Assembly (NCBI GenBank): GCA_035301545.1
Contig: DATGUA010000032.1
Location: 1-64,000, forward strand
Source: DATGUA01 sp035301545
GTDB taxonomy: Bacteria > Bacillota > Clostridia > Tissierellales > Tissierellaceae
Direction of reading: 5' to 3'
DNA length: 64,000 bases
Shown: one piece after another, positions 34,908-42,545 of the stretch
How the letters are laid out: each line of letters opens with the position of its first letter
How positions within the stretch are numbered: the first letter of the stretch is position 1
Notes under the pieces: generated by a model
What the model saw: only the letters and a program-made list of their open reading frames with translations
The model's database searches: none
Told to the model about the DNA's origin: nothing
Made by a program: the position numbers and the translations under genes

Positions 34908-35125
34908 TATCCGCGGTACCACCCTAATTATGACATAAGTCATACTCAATCAGACCTAACAGTCCTATCCCTTGTAACGATGGGCCTTCGGATTTGTCTA
35001 CTAGAAGATTCATTCAACAAATCTGCTTAGGAGTGTATATTATATATCAGTTTATTATTGGCTCTCACCTAATCCAATTCTCTGTAAATATACTTAGATA
35101 TTTTTCTCTCCATCAAAGCATTTAA
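34852..35125 (-). promoter_or_regulatory. T-box leader with probable Tyr (UAC) specifier
   Basis: On the minus strand the base of stem I pairs UGCUU with AAGCA and GGAG with CUCC. The specifier position next to CUCC reads UAC followed by A (35037-35035). The T-box motif AGGGTGGTACCGCGG is at 34925-34911 and is followed by a terminator hairpin. This architecture makes transcription of the downstream ABC operon depend on uncharged tRNA, by pairing rules tRNA-Tyr. The specifier is read by eye from the fold. Confidence 0.88.
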
Positions 35126-35274
35126 TTATTAAGATATATATTAGTACTTTAAATGGATAATGTCAATAGGTAATTTAAAGTATTTTTAATTAAAGTCTTT
35201 GAATAGTGATTTTAATTCTACCTAAGTAAGGATTAATCATAAGTTTAGCTATTGTATTAAATTGTAAAAAGTTT

Positions 35275-36258
35275 TTATTCTGAAATTTTTGTAGCATCTT
35301 TAAATATAGGTAAATCTGTATCAAGATTTAATTCTTTCAATGTTTTTTCATTTACTTTAATTAGCGTTTCCTCAGCTTTTTCCACTGGGAGATTAGAAAT
35401 ATTTTCTTCATCAACTAATATTCTTTTGGCCATTTCAGCAGTTTGTTTTCCTAATTCATAATAACTTAATCCATTGGTTAGAAGTATGCCACCACCTACC
35501 TGACTTTCTTCTGCAGAGATAGATATCATGTTTTTTTCTATAAGTTTATTAGAAACTAATTCGATTGAAGAGGCTATAAGATTATCACTAACAATATATA
35601 AAGCATCTACTTTAGATAGTAATGAATCTAAGGATTGTGGAATATCATTTACATTGTTTACTCCTTTTGTGACAACTTTTAATTCTTCTTCAGGTGCTAA
35701 TTTTTTAACTTCTTCAATCTGAACCTCTGAATTAGATTCATCTGTATTATATAAAATTCCGATAGTTCCTATATCAGGATCTATTTTTTTAAACATTTTT
35801 AATTGGGAGGAGGTAGGAGCCATATCAGAAGTCCCAGTTACATTTCCTCCAACATTATCCCAATCATCAACTATTTCTGCAGCTACTGGATCAGTGACTG
35901 CACTAAATAATATAGGTATTTCATCTGTAGATTGTTTAGCAGATTGAGCTGCAGGAGTAGCTATTGCATATATTAAATCTACTTTATCCTCTACAAATTT
36001 TTGTGAGATACTTAAAGATGTAGGAACATCGCCTTGAGCATTTTGGTAGACTATTTCAGCATCTATATTAAGCTCTTTTAAACCATCCTCAAAACCTTGT
36101 CTTGCATCATCTAAAGCAGGATGATCTGATAATTGGCTAATTCCTATAATAATATTGTCATCATTATTTATACTATTAGTACCAGAAGTACAAGCTACAA
36201 GAGTCATAGATAATATTACTACTAATAGGATTAATTTACTTACTATACATTTTCTCAT
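35275..36258 (-). CDS. ABC substrate-binding lipoprotein, TrpX type (paralogue 2, without its own permease)
   Basis: 327 residues, lipobox TLVAC (Cys near 23). Motifs match paralogue 1: IGISQLSDHPALDDARQGFEDGL, YQNAQGDVPTS, AIATPAAQS, FSAVTDP and GTSDMAP. No permease or ATPase gene follows; the next element is the T-box leader of the main operon. The protein therefore probably feeds the same membrane complex with a different ligand. Its own leader carries a UUC triplet in the specifier position, which suggests control by phenylalanine starvation. Confidence 0.92.
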   Translation of the reverse strand: MRKCIVSKLILLVVILSMTLVACTSGTNSINNDDNIIIGISQLSDHPALDDARQGFEDGLKELNIDAEIVYQNAQGDVPTSLSISQKFVEDKVDLIYAIATPAAQSAKQSTDEIPILFSAVTDPVAAEIVDDWDNVGGNVTGTSDMAPTSSQLKMFKKIDPDIGTIGILYNTDESNSEVQIEEVKKLAPEEELKVVTKGVNNVNDIPQSLDSLLSKVDALYIVSDNLIASSIELVSNKLIEKNMISISAEESQVGGGILLTNGLSYYELGKQTAEMAKRILVDEENISNLPVEKAEETLIKVNEKTLKELNLDTDLPIFKDATKISE

Positions 36259-36303
36259 TTTCTTCCTCCTTAAAATTATTATTTAATTGAATGTTTTATG
36301 AAA

Positions 36304-36590
36304 TAAAAAAATCTTTCGCTCCTATAAATACAGCATATAGCTATACTTATAGGGACGAAAGATTATATTCGTGGTACCACCCTATTTTATGACACAAGTC
36401 ACACTCAATCAGACCTAACAGTCCTATCCCTTATAACGATGGGCTTTCGGATTCATCTACTTGTTAAAAACTTTTAACGAATCTGCTTAGGAGTGAATAT
36501 TATATATCCTTTTAATTATTGGTTCTCACTTAATCCAATTCCCTGTAAATAAATTTAGATATTTTTGTCTCCTGCAAAGCATTTAGAATA
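36304..36590 (-). promoter_or_regulatory. T-box leader with probable Phe (UUC) specifier
   Basis: It has the same architecture as the leader at 34852-35125. UGCUU pairs with AAGCA and GGAG with CUCC, and the triplet before A-CUCC is UUC (36497-36495). The T-box motif is AGGGTGGTACCACG (36383-36370). The two leaders share most of their sequence, including the conserved stem III region, but differ in the middle base of the specifier. By pairing rules it responds to uncharged tRNA-Phe. Confidence 0.88.
36308..36366 (-). terminator. T-box 2 leader terminator
   Basis: On the minus strand ATAATCTTTCGTCC and the later complement GGAGCGAAAGATT form the stem, followed by a T-run. Confidence 0.8.
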
Positions 36591-36776
36591 TTGTTTATTA
36601 TCATAATACTTTAAATTGATAATGTCAAGAGTATTTTTCAAATAAATAGGATTATTCTTGAAATTAAAAGTATAAAAAATATAAACTTGGAAAAATCAGG
36701 TCTAGAAGTATATAATAAAATTATAAGATTAGGGTTTAAATATATTGAGCTAATATAAATGAGAAAGGAAGAAAAA

Positions 36777-37145
36777 ATGTTTTTTGTTTTTGGAATCTCA
36801 AATAAAGAAAAAGAAATTGACTTTTCACAAACTATTGTATGTGAGGTATGTGGAGCTTATGGGAGATTAGAAGCTTTTATGAGATATTCATATTTTAGTT
36901 TATTTTTTATTCCGATTTTAAAATGGAATAAAAAATATTATATAAGAAGTACTTGTTGTAATAGTCTATATACTATAGACAAAGATTTAGGAAAGGATAT
37001 TGAAAAAGGATTTATAGAAAGAATAGATGAATCTAAACTTAAATCTGTAAATGTAAACCATAATAGGACAAGATATTGTAATAATTGTAGTTATCCGGTT
37101 GAATTAGAATTTGAATATTGCCCTAAATGTGGAAGTAAAATATAA
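36777..37145 (+). CDS. Zinc-ribbon membrane-associated protein, unknown function
   Basis: About 122 residues from ATG 36777, behind GAAAGGAAG. It starts MFFVFGISNKEKEI and has a first zinc-binding half CEVCGA (near 24) with a later TCC. The hydrophobic, aromatic stretch YFSLFFIPILKWNKKYYI (about 41-58) is typical of zinc-ribbon family proteins. A second C-terminal zinc ribbon has CNNC and CPKCGSKI. Function is unknown. It lies between the second T-box locus and the lipase. Confidence 0.7.
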   Translation: MFFVFGISNKEKEIDFSQTIVCEVCGAYGRLEAFMRYSYFSLFFIPILKWNKKYYIRSTCCNSLYTIDKDLGKDIEKGFIERIDESKLKSVNVNHNRTRYCNNCSYPVELEFEYCPKCGSKI

Positions 37146-37203
37146 ATAATAACTAATATAATGAACTTGCATATCCTGGTATAAAGTCAAGGAGTGATAT
37201 GAT

Positions 37204-38292
37204 ATGGATTATCCTATAGTTTTTATACCAGGATTATTTGGTTCCTTAGGAGATGATGTAATAAAAGGTACTGGAGAGTTCTCATTTGGATTTGCAGAAA
37301 AAGTCTATAAACCCTTTATTAAAATTTTAAACTCTATGGGTTACATAGAAGGGGAAGATTTATTTATTTCTTATTATGATTGGAAAAAATCAGTATTAGA
37401 ATCTGTAGATAAATACTTAGCTCAAGATATAAAAAAGATTAAGAAAGATACAGGACATAAAAAAGTAATAATTATCGGACATAGTTTAGGTGGATTATTA
37501 GGTAGGGCTTATATGACATATTTTAACCCATCAAATGTAGAGAAGTTAATTATGATAGGAACGCCAAATTTTGGAGCTATAAATGCATATTGTTTTTGGA
37601 GTGGTGGTAAGATTCCTTATTCAAAAGTAGAGGATAATATTCTTTATAATGGGATAAAACAGGGATTTAAATTATATTATGATTTATATCATAGAGAAGA
37701 CTATATAAGAGGGTTGAGAAATCTTTTTCCTGTGGCAAAAGATTTGTTACCTAGCTATGAATATGGTGATTATCTATGTATAGAAGATAAGGATGATAAA
37801 CAGATCCCTATACAAGAGATGTCTATAAAGAATGACTTTTTAAATGAAATAAATAAGTCTGTAGATGAAGATAATATTTATATAATAAGTGGAAAAGATT
37901 TTTATACCAATAAAGATTTTATTATAAAAGAAACAGATAAGGAAAAAACTAAATGGTTTGATGGAAAACCTGTAAATTCATATCAAACTACTTATGGAGA
38001 TGGGACTGTGACTACATTTAGTACTTTAGGTAATTTTGGAAAGAACTCAATAATATTAGAAGGGAATCATACCGATATATTATATAAATCTAAAAATTAT
38101 ATTTCGAAAATTTTAGGAAAAGCGATAATAGAAGATGTAGAAATAGAGAAGATAGAAAAGGTAGAAGTGGTATTATCTAGAAAATCACCAGAAATAGAAA
38201 CAATAATATCTGATAAAGGATCTCAGACTATAGATTTAGGAAATGATAACTTATGGATTATGACAACTAAAGGTAAGAAATTTAATATATAA
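37204..38292 (+). CDS. Alpha/beta-hydrolase, LCAT/PGAP1-like lipase or acylhydrolase
   Basis: 362 residues behind AAGGAGTGA. There is no signal peptide. The oxyanion region is VFIPGLFGSLGDD near the start and the nucleophile elbow is IIGHSLGGLLGRAY (Ser near 97). A second conserved block is KLIMIGTPNFGA. The probable Asp and His of the triad lie in YGDGTVTTFST (about 258-268) and EGNHTDILY (about 282-290). Resemblance is to the LCAT/PGAP1 group acting on lipids or acyl esters; substrate unknown. Confidence 0.82.
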   Translation: MDYPIVFIPGLFGSLGDDVIKGTGEFSFGFAEKVYKPFIKILNSMGYIEGEDLFISYYDWKKSVLESVDKYLAQDIKKIKKDTGHKKVIIIGHSLGGLLGRAYMTYFNPSNVEKLIMIGTPNFGAINAYCFWSGGKIPYSKVEDNILYNGIKQGFKLYYDLYHREDYIRGLRNLFPVAKDLLPSYEYGDYLCIEDKDDKQIPIQEMSIKNDFLNEINKSVDEDNIYIISGKDFYTNKDFIIKETDKEKTKWFDGKPVNSYQTTYGDGTVTTFSTLGNFGKNSIILEGNHTDILYKSKNYISKILGKAIIEDVEIEKIEKVEVVLSRKSPEIETIISDKGSQTIDLGNDNLWIMTTKGKKFNI

Positions 38293-38359
38293 TACTAATA
38301 TTAATAAATAGAGGACATTTATAATTAAATGATATTATAGTATAGGACTTATCCATTAG

Positions 38360-38511
38360 TTGAAAATAGATATTATGAAGTAAATAAAGGAAGTTCCTCA
38401 ACCACCTTTGGTAAAACCTTATGACGAAAATGCGGACAATATAGATTTACCAGAAGTAGATAAAAGTATAGTAACTAAGGATGATATATTCCAATGTATA
38501 TTAGAAGGATA
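38360..38511 (+). pseudogene. SagB-type nitroreductase, N-terminal remnant
   Basis: NRYYEVNK is read from 38364 in one frame. A shift then gives EVPQPPLVKPYDENADNIDLPEVDKSIVTKDDIFQCILEG up to a stop at 38511. This is the N-terminal block of SagB/ThcOx-like nitroreductases (PP.L..PY....I.LP.......E.I..R.S.R), but the following FMN-binding region is absent. A further open stretch to 38610 (NKELREVKISVGRVEINIEE) is not recognised. The rest of this ~700-base gap holds a terminator (38651-38686) and another broken ORF. Confidence 0.65.
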
Positions 38512-38650
38512 AACAAAGAATTAAGGGAAGTTAAAATTTCTGTAGGTCGGGTAGAAATAAATATAGAGGAAAATTGGAAAGAAATTGCAATACTTAAATC
38601 TGTAAAATAGTAAGTAAAGAAATTTATAAATTATTTATGTGTTGTATAAT

Positions 38651-38686
38651 TAATAAAAGGACGTGAAAAGACGTCCTTTTATTAAT
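38651..38686. terminator. Bidirectional hairpin terminator
   Basis: AATAAAAGGACGT and ACGTCCTTTTATT form the stem with a short GAAAAG loop region, followed by AATAAAT. It probably ends the decayed unit to its left. Confidence 0.7.
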
Positions 38687-38721
38687 AAATTATGGTAATA
38701 CTGGTTATAAAAGAACTATAT

Positions 38722-38930
38722 TTAGTCTATAGATTCTTGTGATGCAGGCTTTTTAAGGTTAGTAAAGGATAATATATCAAATAATGTTAAAAGTATACTT
38801 ATAATTGTGATGGAAATTAATATTGTTTTAATTGTTCTCCAAATACGTCGACTTCTTCTATTTCTTTCAGCTAATTCTTCTTGGGAAAGATCTTTTTGTT
38901 TTCTAAAATTCTTAAGATTTTACTAAACAT
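38722..38930 (-). pseudogene. Small membrane protein with a frameshift
   Basis: AGAGGT and ATG at 38930 start MFSKILR. One frame ends after 19 codons, but the adjacent frame continues NFRKQKDLSQEELAERNRRSRR, a single hydrophobic helix (TIKTILISITIISILLTLFDIL) and a tail to a stop at 38722. A one-base change near 38910 would join them into about 69 residues. No family is recognised. It may be a recent frameshift, a sequence error or, less likely, programmed slippage. Confidence 0.5.
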
Positions 38931-39022
38931 AATTTTACCTCTTCTATTAATTTTATAATAAACTATAATGGATCTTGGAGCAAGCAATGTAAATTAACAT
39001 TTAAAATAAAAGGATGATTTCA

Positions 39023-39973
39023 ATGTTAAACGTAACCTTATTAGGAAGTGGTGGAGGAATGCCTATACCTAATAGACATTTATCTTCTATGGTTTTAAAT
39101 TACAAAGGTAGACAAATACTTATAGACTGTGGTGAAGGTAGTCAAGTAGCTATTAGAAAAAATCACAGTGGTTTTAAATCTATAGATATAATATGTATTA
39201 CCCATTTTCATGGGGATCATATATTTGGACTTCCTGGATTACTTTCAACTATGGGAAATAGTGGTAGAGAAAAATCTATTACTATAATAGGACCTACTGG
39301 TTTAAAGAAAATAATGAAAGGACTTTTATCATTAGTTTCATATTTACCTTATGATATTAAATTAGTAGAGATATCTAGAAGTAAATTATCTTTAAAGATT
39401 AAATCAGGGATTCTACAGGTAGAAAGAAATAATAATTCTAGACAAGCTGATATAATATTGTCAACATTAGAACTAGACCATTCATCTATATGCTTAGGAT
39501 ATAGTTTTAATATATCAAGAAATCCTAAATTTCATCCAGAAAAAGCTATGGCACTAAATATTCCTAAGGAATACTGGTCTAGATTACAAAGTGGTAAAGA
39601 AGTATTATATAAAGATGAAATTTATAAACCTAATATGGTATTAGGAAAAGAAAGAAAAGGAATAAAATTGTCTTATATAACTGATACAAGACCTATAAAG
39701 GAAATAATAGACTTTATACAAGAAAGTAATTTGTTTATTTGTGAAGGTACTTACGGAGATAATGAAGATATAGAAAAAGCAGAAAAGAACAAACATATGA
39801 CTTTTAAAGAAGCAGCGGAATTAGCTAATAATGGGAATATAAAAGAATTATTATTAACTCATTTTTCTACAGCTATGAATAATCCAGAATTATATAAAGA
39901 AAATGCTAGTAATATATTCAAAAATACCATAATAGGCTGTGATGGATATAATAAGGTTTTAACCTATGAATAG
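39023..39973 (+). CDS. rnz: Ribonuclease Z-like metallo-hydrolase
   Basis: About 316 residues from ATG 39023, nine bases behind AAAGG. RNase Z cleaves the 3' trailer of tRNA precursors. Motifs of the long-form metallo-beta-lactamase fold are GSGGGMP, LIDCGEG, THFHGDHIFGLPGLL (metal ligands, about 62-68), LELDHSSICLGYSF, DTRP, CEGTYG and LLTHFS. All ligand positions are present. The sequence differs at several family blocks (shorter RNA-binding arm, HSSICLGY rather than HxxxxxGY), so a paralogue role is possible. In this genome most tRNAs in the window encode CCA. Confidence 0.85.
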   Translation: MLNVTLLGSGGGMPIPNRHLSSMVLNYKGRQILIDCGEGSQVAIRKNHSGFKSIDIICITHFHGDHIFGLPGLLSTMGNSGREKSITIIGPTGLKKIMKGLLSLVSYLPYDIKLVEISRSKLSLKIKSGILQVERNNNSRQADIILSTLELDHSSICLGYSFNISRNPKFHPEKAMALNIPKEYWSRLQSGKEVLYKDEIYKPNMVLGKERKGIKLSYITDTRPIKEIIDFIQESNLFICEGTYGDNEDIEKAEKNKHMTFKEAAELANNGNIKELLLTHFSTAMNNPELYKENASNIFKNTIIGCDGYNKVLTYE

Positions 39974-39986
39974 GATGTGATAGACA

Positions 39987-40534
39987 TTGAATAATCAAAT
40001 ATCACCATTAAAGTCCTTTTTTGAGCAGATGATTAATTTTATGATATTTGGAGGAATTGTTTTAGGAATTGAATTTGGATATCTATACTTTGGAGTATCA
40101 ATATTATCTTTAATACTGACATTGTATTTAAATAATAGAAAGAAAAAACAGATATTTCAAATGTATATGAAGCAGCTTGAAAATTAATGGGGAAAAGAAC
40201 ATAAAGAGAAAAGAAATTTTATACATATAAAAAGATTATATAAAGTTTTAAATGCACAATCTAAGGAAAAATTTCAAGTTGATGATATAACTTGGCAAGA
40301 TTTAAATATGGACCAAGTTTTTGCAAAAATAGATCATACGAAATGTTTACCTAGAATGCAATATTTATATAATATGCTTAGAAATCCAATATTTAATAAA
40401 GAAATATTAAAAAAAGAAATAAAACTATAAATAAGATTAAGAAAGATAAAGACACAGCAAAAAGAATTCAATATCCACTTGCAGTTCTTGGAAAAAAAGA
40501 AGCAGATGAATTATTTTCATATTTTGAAAATAGG
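39987..40534 (+). pseudogene. MutS-family (membrane-anchored MutS-like) ATPase, N-terminal remnant
   Basis: TTG 39987 starts a 66-codon frame with two hydrophobic stretches (MINFMIFGGIVLGIEFGYLY, VSILSLILTLYL). The same frame continues past a single TAA (40185) with NFIHIKRLYKVLN, DDITWQDLNMDQVFAKID and QYLYNMLRNPIF to a second stop at 40428. A shifted frame then gives RIQYPLAVLGKKEADELFSYF. These blocks match the N-terminal part of MutS-like proteins that lack mismatch-recognition domains. The ATPase domain is gone and the antiporter start lies at the break. Confidence 0.8.
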
Positions 40535-40544
40535 AGGAGTATAT

Positions 40545-41720
40545 ATGGCAATTAGTTTAGCAATCATTATATTATTAGGTTTATTAGGGGGCAAATTAGC
40601 AGAAAAACTTAAACTTCCAGGATTATTAGGAATGCTTATACTAGGTATGATAATTGGACCTTATGGAATAAATTTATTAAATGAAAGATTGTTAAATATA
40701 TCAGAGGATTTAAGAGGGATTGCTTTAATTATAATTTTATTAAGGGCAGGACTTAGCCTTGATAAAAACGACTTACAAAAGGTTGGATATCCAGCAATAA
40801 GGATGAGTTTTATTCCGGGTATAATAGAAGGGACTGTAATAGCATTTCTTTCGACTAAATTATTAAATTTTACATTTATACAGGGTGGTATATTAGGATT
40901 TATAATTGCAGCAGTATCACCAGCTGTAGTAGTTCCATCTATGATAAATCTAATAGATAAAGGTCTAGGGCAGGAAAAAGGAGTACCTACACTAATATTA
41001 GCAGGAGCATCTGTAGATGATGTAGTTGCGATAACTATATTTACAGCTTTTTTAGGTTTATATCAGGGGGAAGGAGTTAATTTATATAAACAATTATTAA
41101 ATATTCCTATATCGATTATACTAGGAATAGGTTTAGGATTATTGATAGGATTAATTCTAATAAGATTATTTAAGATATATAAGATAGAAGATACGAAACA
41201 ATTTTTAATACTTTTAGGACTATCTATATTATTAAGGGAAATAGAAAACTATTTAGAACCAATAATAAGTATAGCTTCCTTACTAGGTGTAATGACTATA
41301 GGATTTATTATAGAAGAATTAAATGAAGAGATAGGAATAAGTTTAGCCAGGAAATTAAATAATATATGGACCTTTGCCGAGATTTTATTATTTGTATTAA
41401 TAGGTGCAGAAGTAAATATATCAGTAGCGTTAAATTCAGGAAAGATAGGTCTTATTATCTTAGGTATTGGACTTGTAGGAAGAAGTGTAGGAGTAGTAAT
41501 TTCTTTAATGGGAACAAATTTAAATTGGAAGGAAAGACTCTTTTCAATTATAGCATATACACCAAAAGCCACGGTCCAGGCCGCAATAGGAGCAGTGCCT
41601 TTATCTTTAGGTGTGGAGTCTGGAGATTTGATATTAGCTATTGCAGTATTATCTATTATAGTAACAGCACCTTTAGGAGCTATAGGAATTAATAGTTTAG
41701 GAGATAAATTATTAGAGTGA
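40545..41720 (+). CDS. Cation:proton antiporter (CPA family, NhaP/KefB-like)
   Basis: 391 residues from ATG 40545 behind AGGAGG at 40532-40537; a longer frame to 40479 reads into the MutS-like remnant and is rejected. Twelve or so hydrophobic segments are seen. Residues GASVDDVVAITIF contain the two adjacent Asp (about D159-D160) typical of electrogenic CPA2-type sites. The N-terminal GGKLAEKLKLPGLLGMLILGMIIGP and C-terminal TPKATVQAAIGAVPL blocks are typical. Probably Na+/H+ exchange. No regulatory TrkA domain is attached. The gene is followed by a TetR regulator behind its own promoter. Confidence 0.9.
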   Translation: MAISLAIIILLGLLGGKLAEKLKLPGLLGMLILGMIIGPYGINLLNERLLNISEDLRGIALIIILLRAGLSLDKNDLQKVGYPAIRMSFIPGIIEGTVIAFLSTKLLNFTFIQGGILGFIIAAVSPAVVVPSMINLIDKGLGQEKGVPTLILAGASVDDVVAITIFTAFLGLYQGEGVNLYKQLLNIPISIILGIGLGLLIGLILIRLFKIYKIEDTKQFLILLGLSILLREIENYLEPIISIASLLGVMTIGFIIEELNEEIGISLARKLNNIWTFAEILLFVLIGAEVNISVALNSGKIGLIILGIGLVGRSVGVVISLMGTNLNWKERLFSIIAYTPKATVQAAIGAVPLSLGVESGDLILAIAVLSIIVTAPLGAIGINSLGDKLLE

Positions 41721-41725
41721 ATTTT

Positions 41726-41739
41726 GTTTGAGAACAAAC
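41726..41739. promoter_or_regulatory. Possible TetR operator
   Basis: GTTTGAGAACAAAC is a perfect dyad, GTTTG-N4-CAAAC, overlapping the -35 region of the promoter (TATAAT at 41749-41754) just upstream of the TetR gene. Self-regulation of that gene is a reasonable guess. Confidence 0.5.
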
Positions 41740-41778
41740 TTATTATGATATAATTAGATAAGATTAGGAGTGATACTC

Positions 41779-42348
41779 TTGGCTAGACAATATACTAAAG
41801 AATTAATTCAGTATACTTTTATGGAGATGTTAAATGATAAGCCGCTTAATAAGATAACTGTTAAGGATATAGCTGATGCTTGTGATATTAACAGAAACAC
41901 TTTTTATTATTATTATTCCGATATATATAAGCTTTTATCAAACATATTTGAAATAGAACTTGAGAGAGTAGTTACAGAATCTAATGATACACTTTCTTGG
42001 GAAGAAAGTTTTATAGAAGCTACTGAGTTGACCTTAAAAAATAAAAAGGCTGTGTATCATGTTTATAATTCTATGCGAAGAGAGGAAATAGTAAATTATA
42101 TATATGAAATGGCAGGAAGTGTAATGGGTAATTATGTAGATAAGGTAAGTGAAGGAATAGGTGCATCAGAAGAGGATAAAAGATTGATAGCTTCATTCTA
42201 TCAATGTGCTTTGACTGAAATGGTAGTAAGATGGGTTAGTTCTGGTATGAAAGGGGATCCAGAATCTATTATTAAAAGAATAGGTTTGTTATTTGATGGG
42301 AATATTGAAATATCTCTTGAGAGGAGTACTAATTTAGGTACATTTTAA
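41779..42348 (+). CDS. TetR/AcrR-family transcriptional regulator
   Basis: 189 residues from TTG 41779, eight bases behind AGGAG; GTG 41770 overlaps that site and is less likely. An N-terminal helix-turn-helix (about 8-50) contains LNKITVKDIADACDINRNTFYYYYSDIYKL. The C-terminal part resembles the TetR_C (dihydroxyacetone-kinase-regulator-like) ligand domain. It sits between an antiporter and the oleate hydratase gene; a fatty-acid-responsive repressor of the latter is one possibility, judged only from position. Confidence 0.88.
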   Translation: MARQYTKELIQYTFMEMLNDKPLNKITVKDIADACDINRNTFYYYYSDIYKLLSNIFEIELERVVTESNDTLSWEESFIEATELTLKNKKAVYHVYNSMRREEIVNYIYEMAGSVMGNYVDKVSEGIGASEEDKRLIASFYQCALTEMVVRWVSSGMKGDPESIIKRIGLLFDGNIEISLERSTNLGTF

Positions 42349-42401
42349 AATATAATATTATTAGGCAAATTATATCATGTGCCTAAAAACTAGATAATTT
42401 A

Positions 42402-42438
42402 CCCCTAGTGTTTGAAAATCTCACACTAGGGTCCTTTT
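42402..42438 (+). terminator. Terminator after the TetR gene
   Basis: CCCTAGTGT and ACACTAGGG form the stem followed by TCCTTTT. A weaker hairpin (TTAGGCA/TGCCTAA) is just upstream at about 42360-42387. Confidence 0.8.
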
Positions 42439-42545
42439 ATCTAATGAAGAGAGTTCATAAAATTGTTATATTTTATATATTAAATGGTTATATTCTATAT
42501 ATAGAAGTTAGGAAACAGATAAAGTTTAAGAAAGAGGGATATAAA

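Noticed and set aside
34852..35125. Reading the T-box specifier as Trp (UGG), the usual guess for TrpXYZ transporters
   Set aside because: No UGG lies at the specifier position beside the CUCC of stem I in either leader; the triplets there are UAC and UUC.
40479..40544. N-terminal extension of the antiporter
   Set aside because: The extension reads through the end of the MutS-like remnant in another frame; AGGAGG and ATG at 40545 give a normal family start.
41249..41737. 162-codon minus-strand frame over the antiporter
   Set aside because: Antisense shadow of a clear transporter with no start signal.
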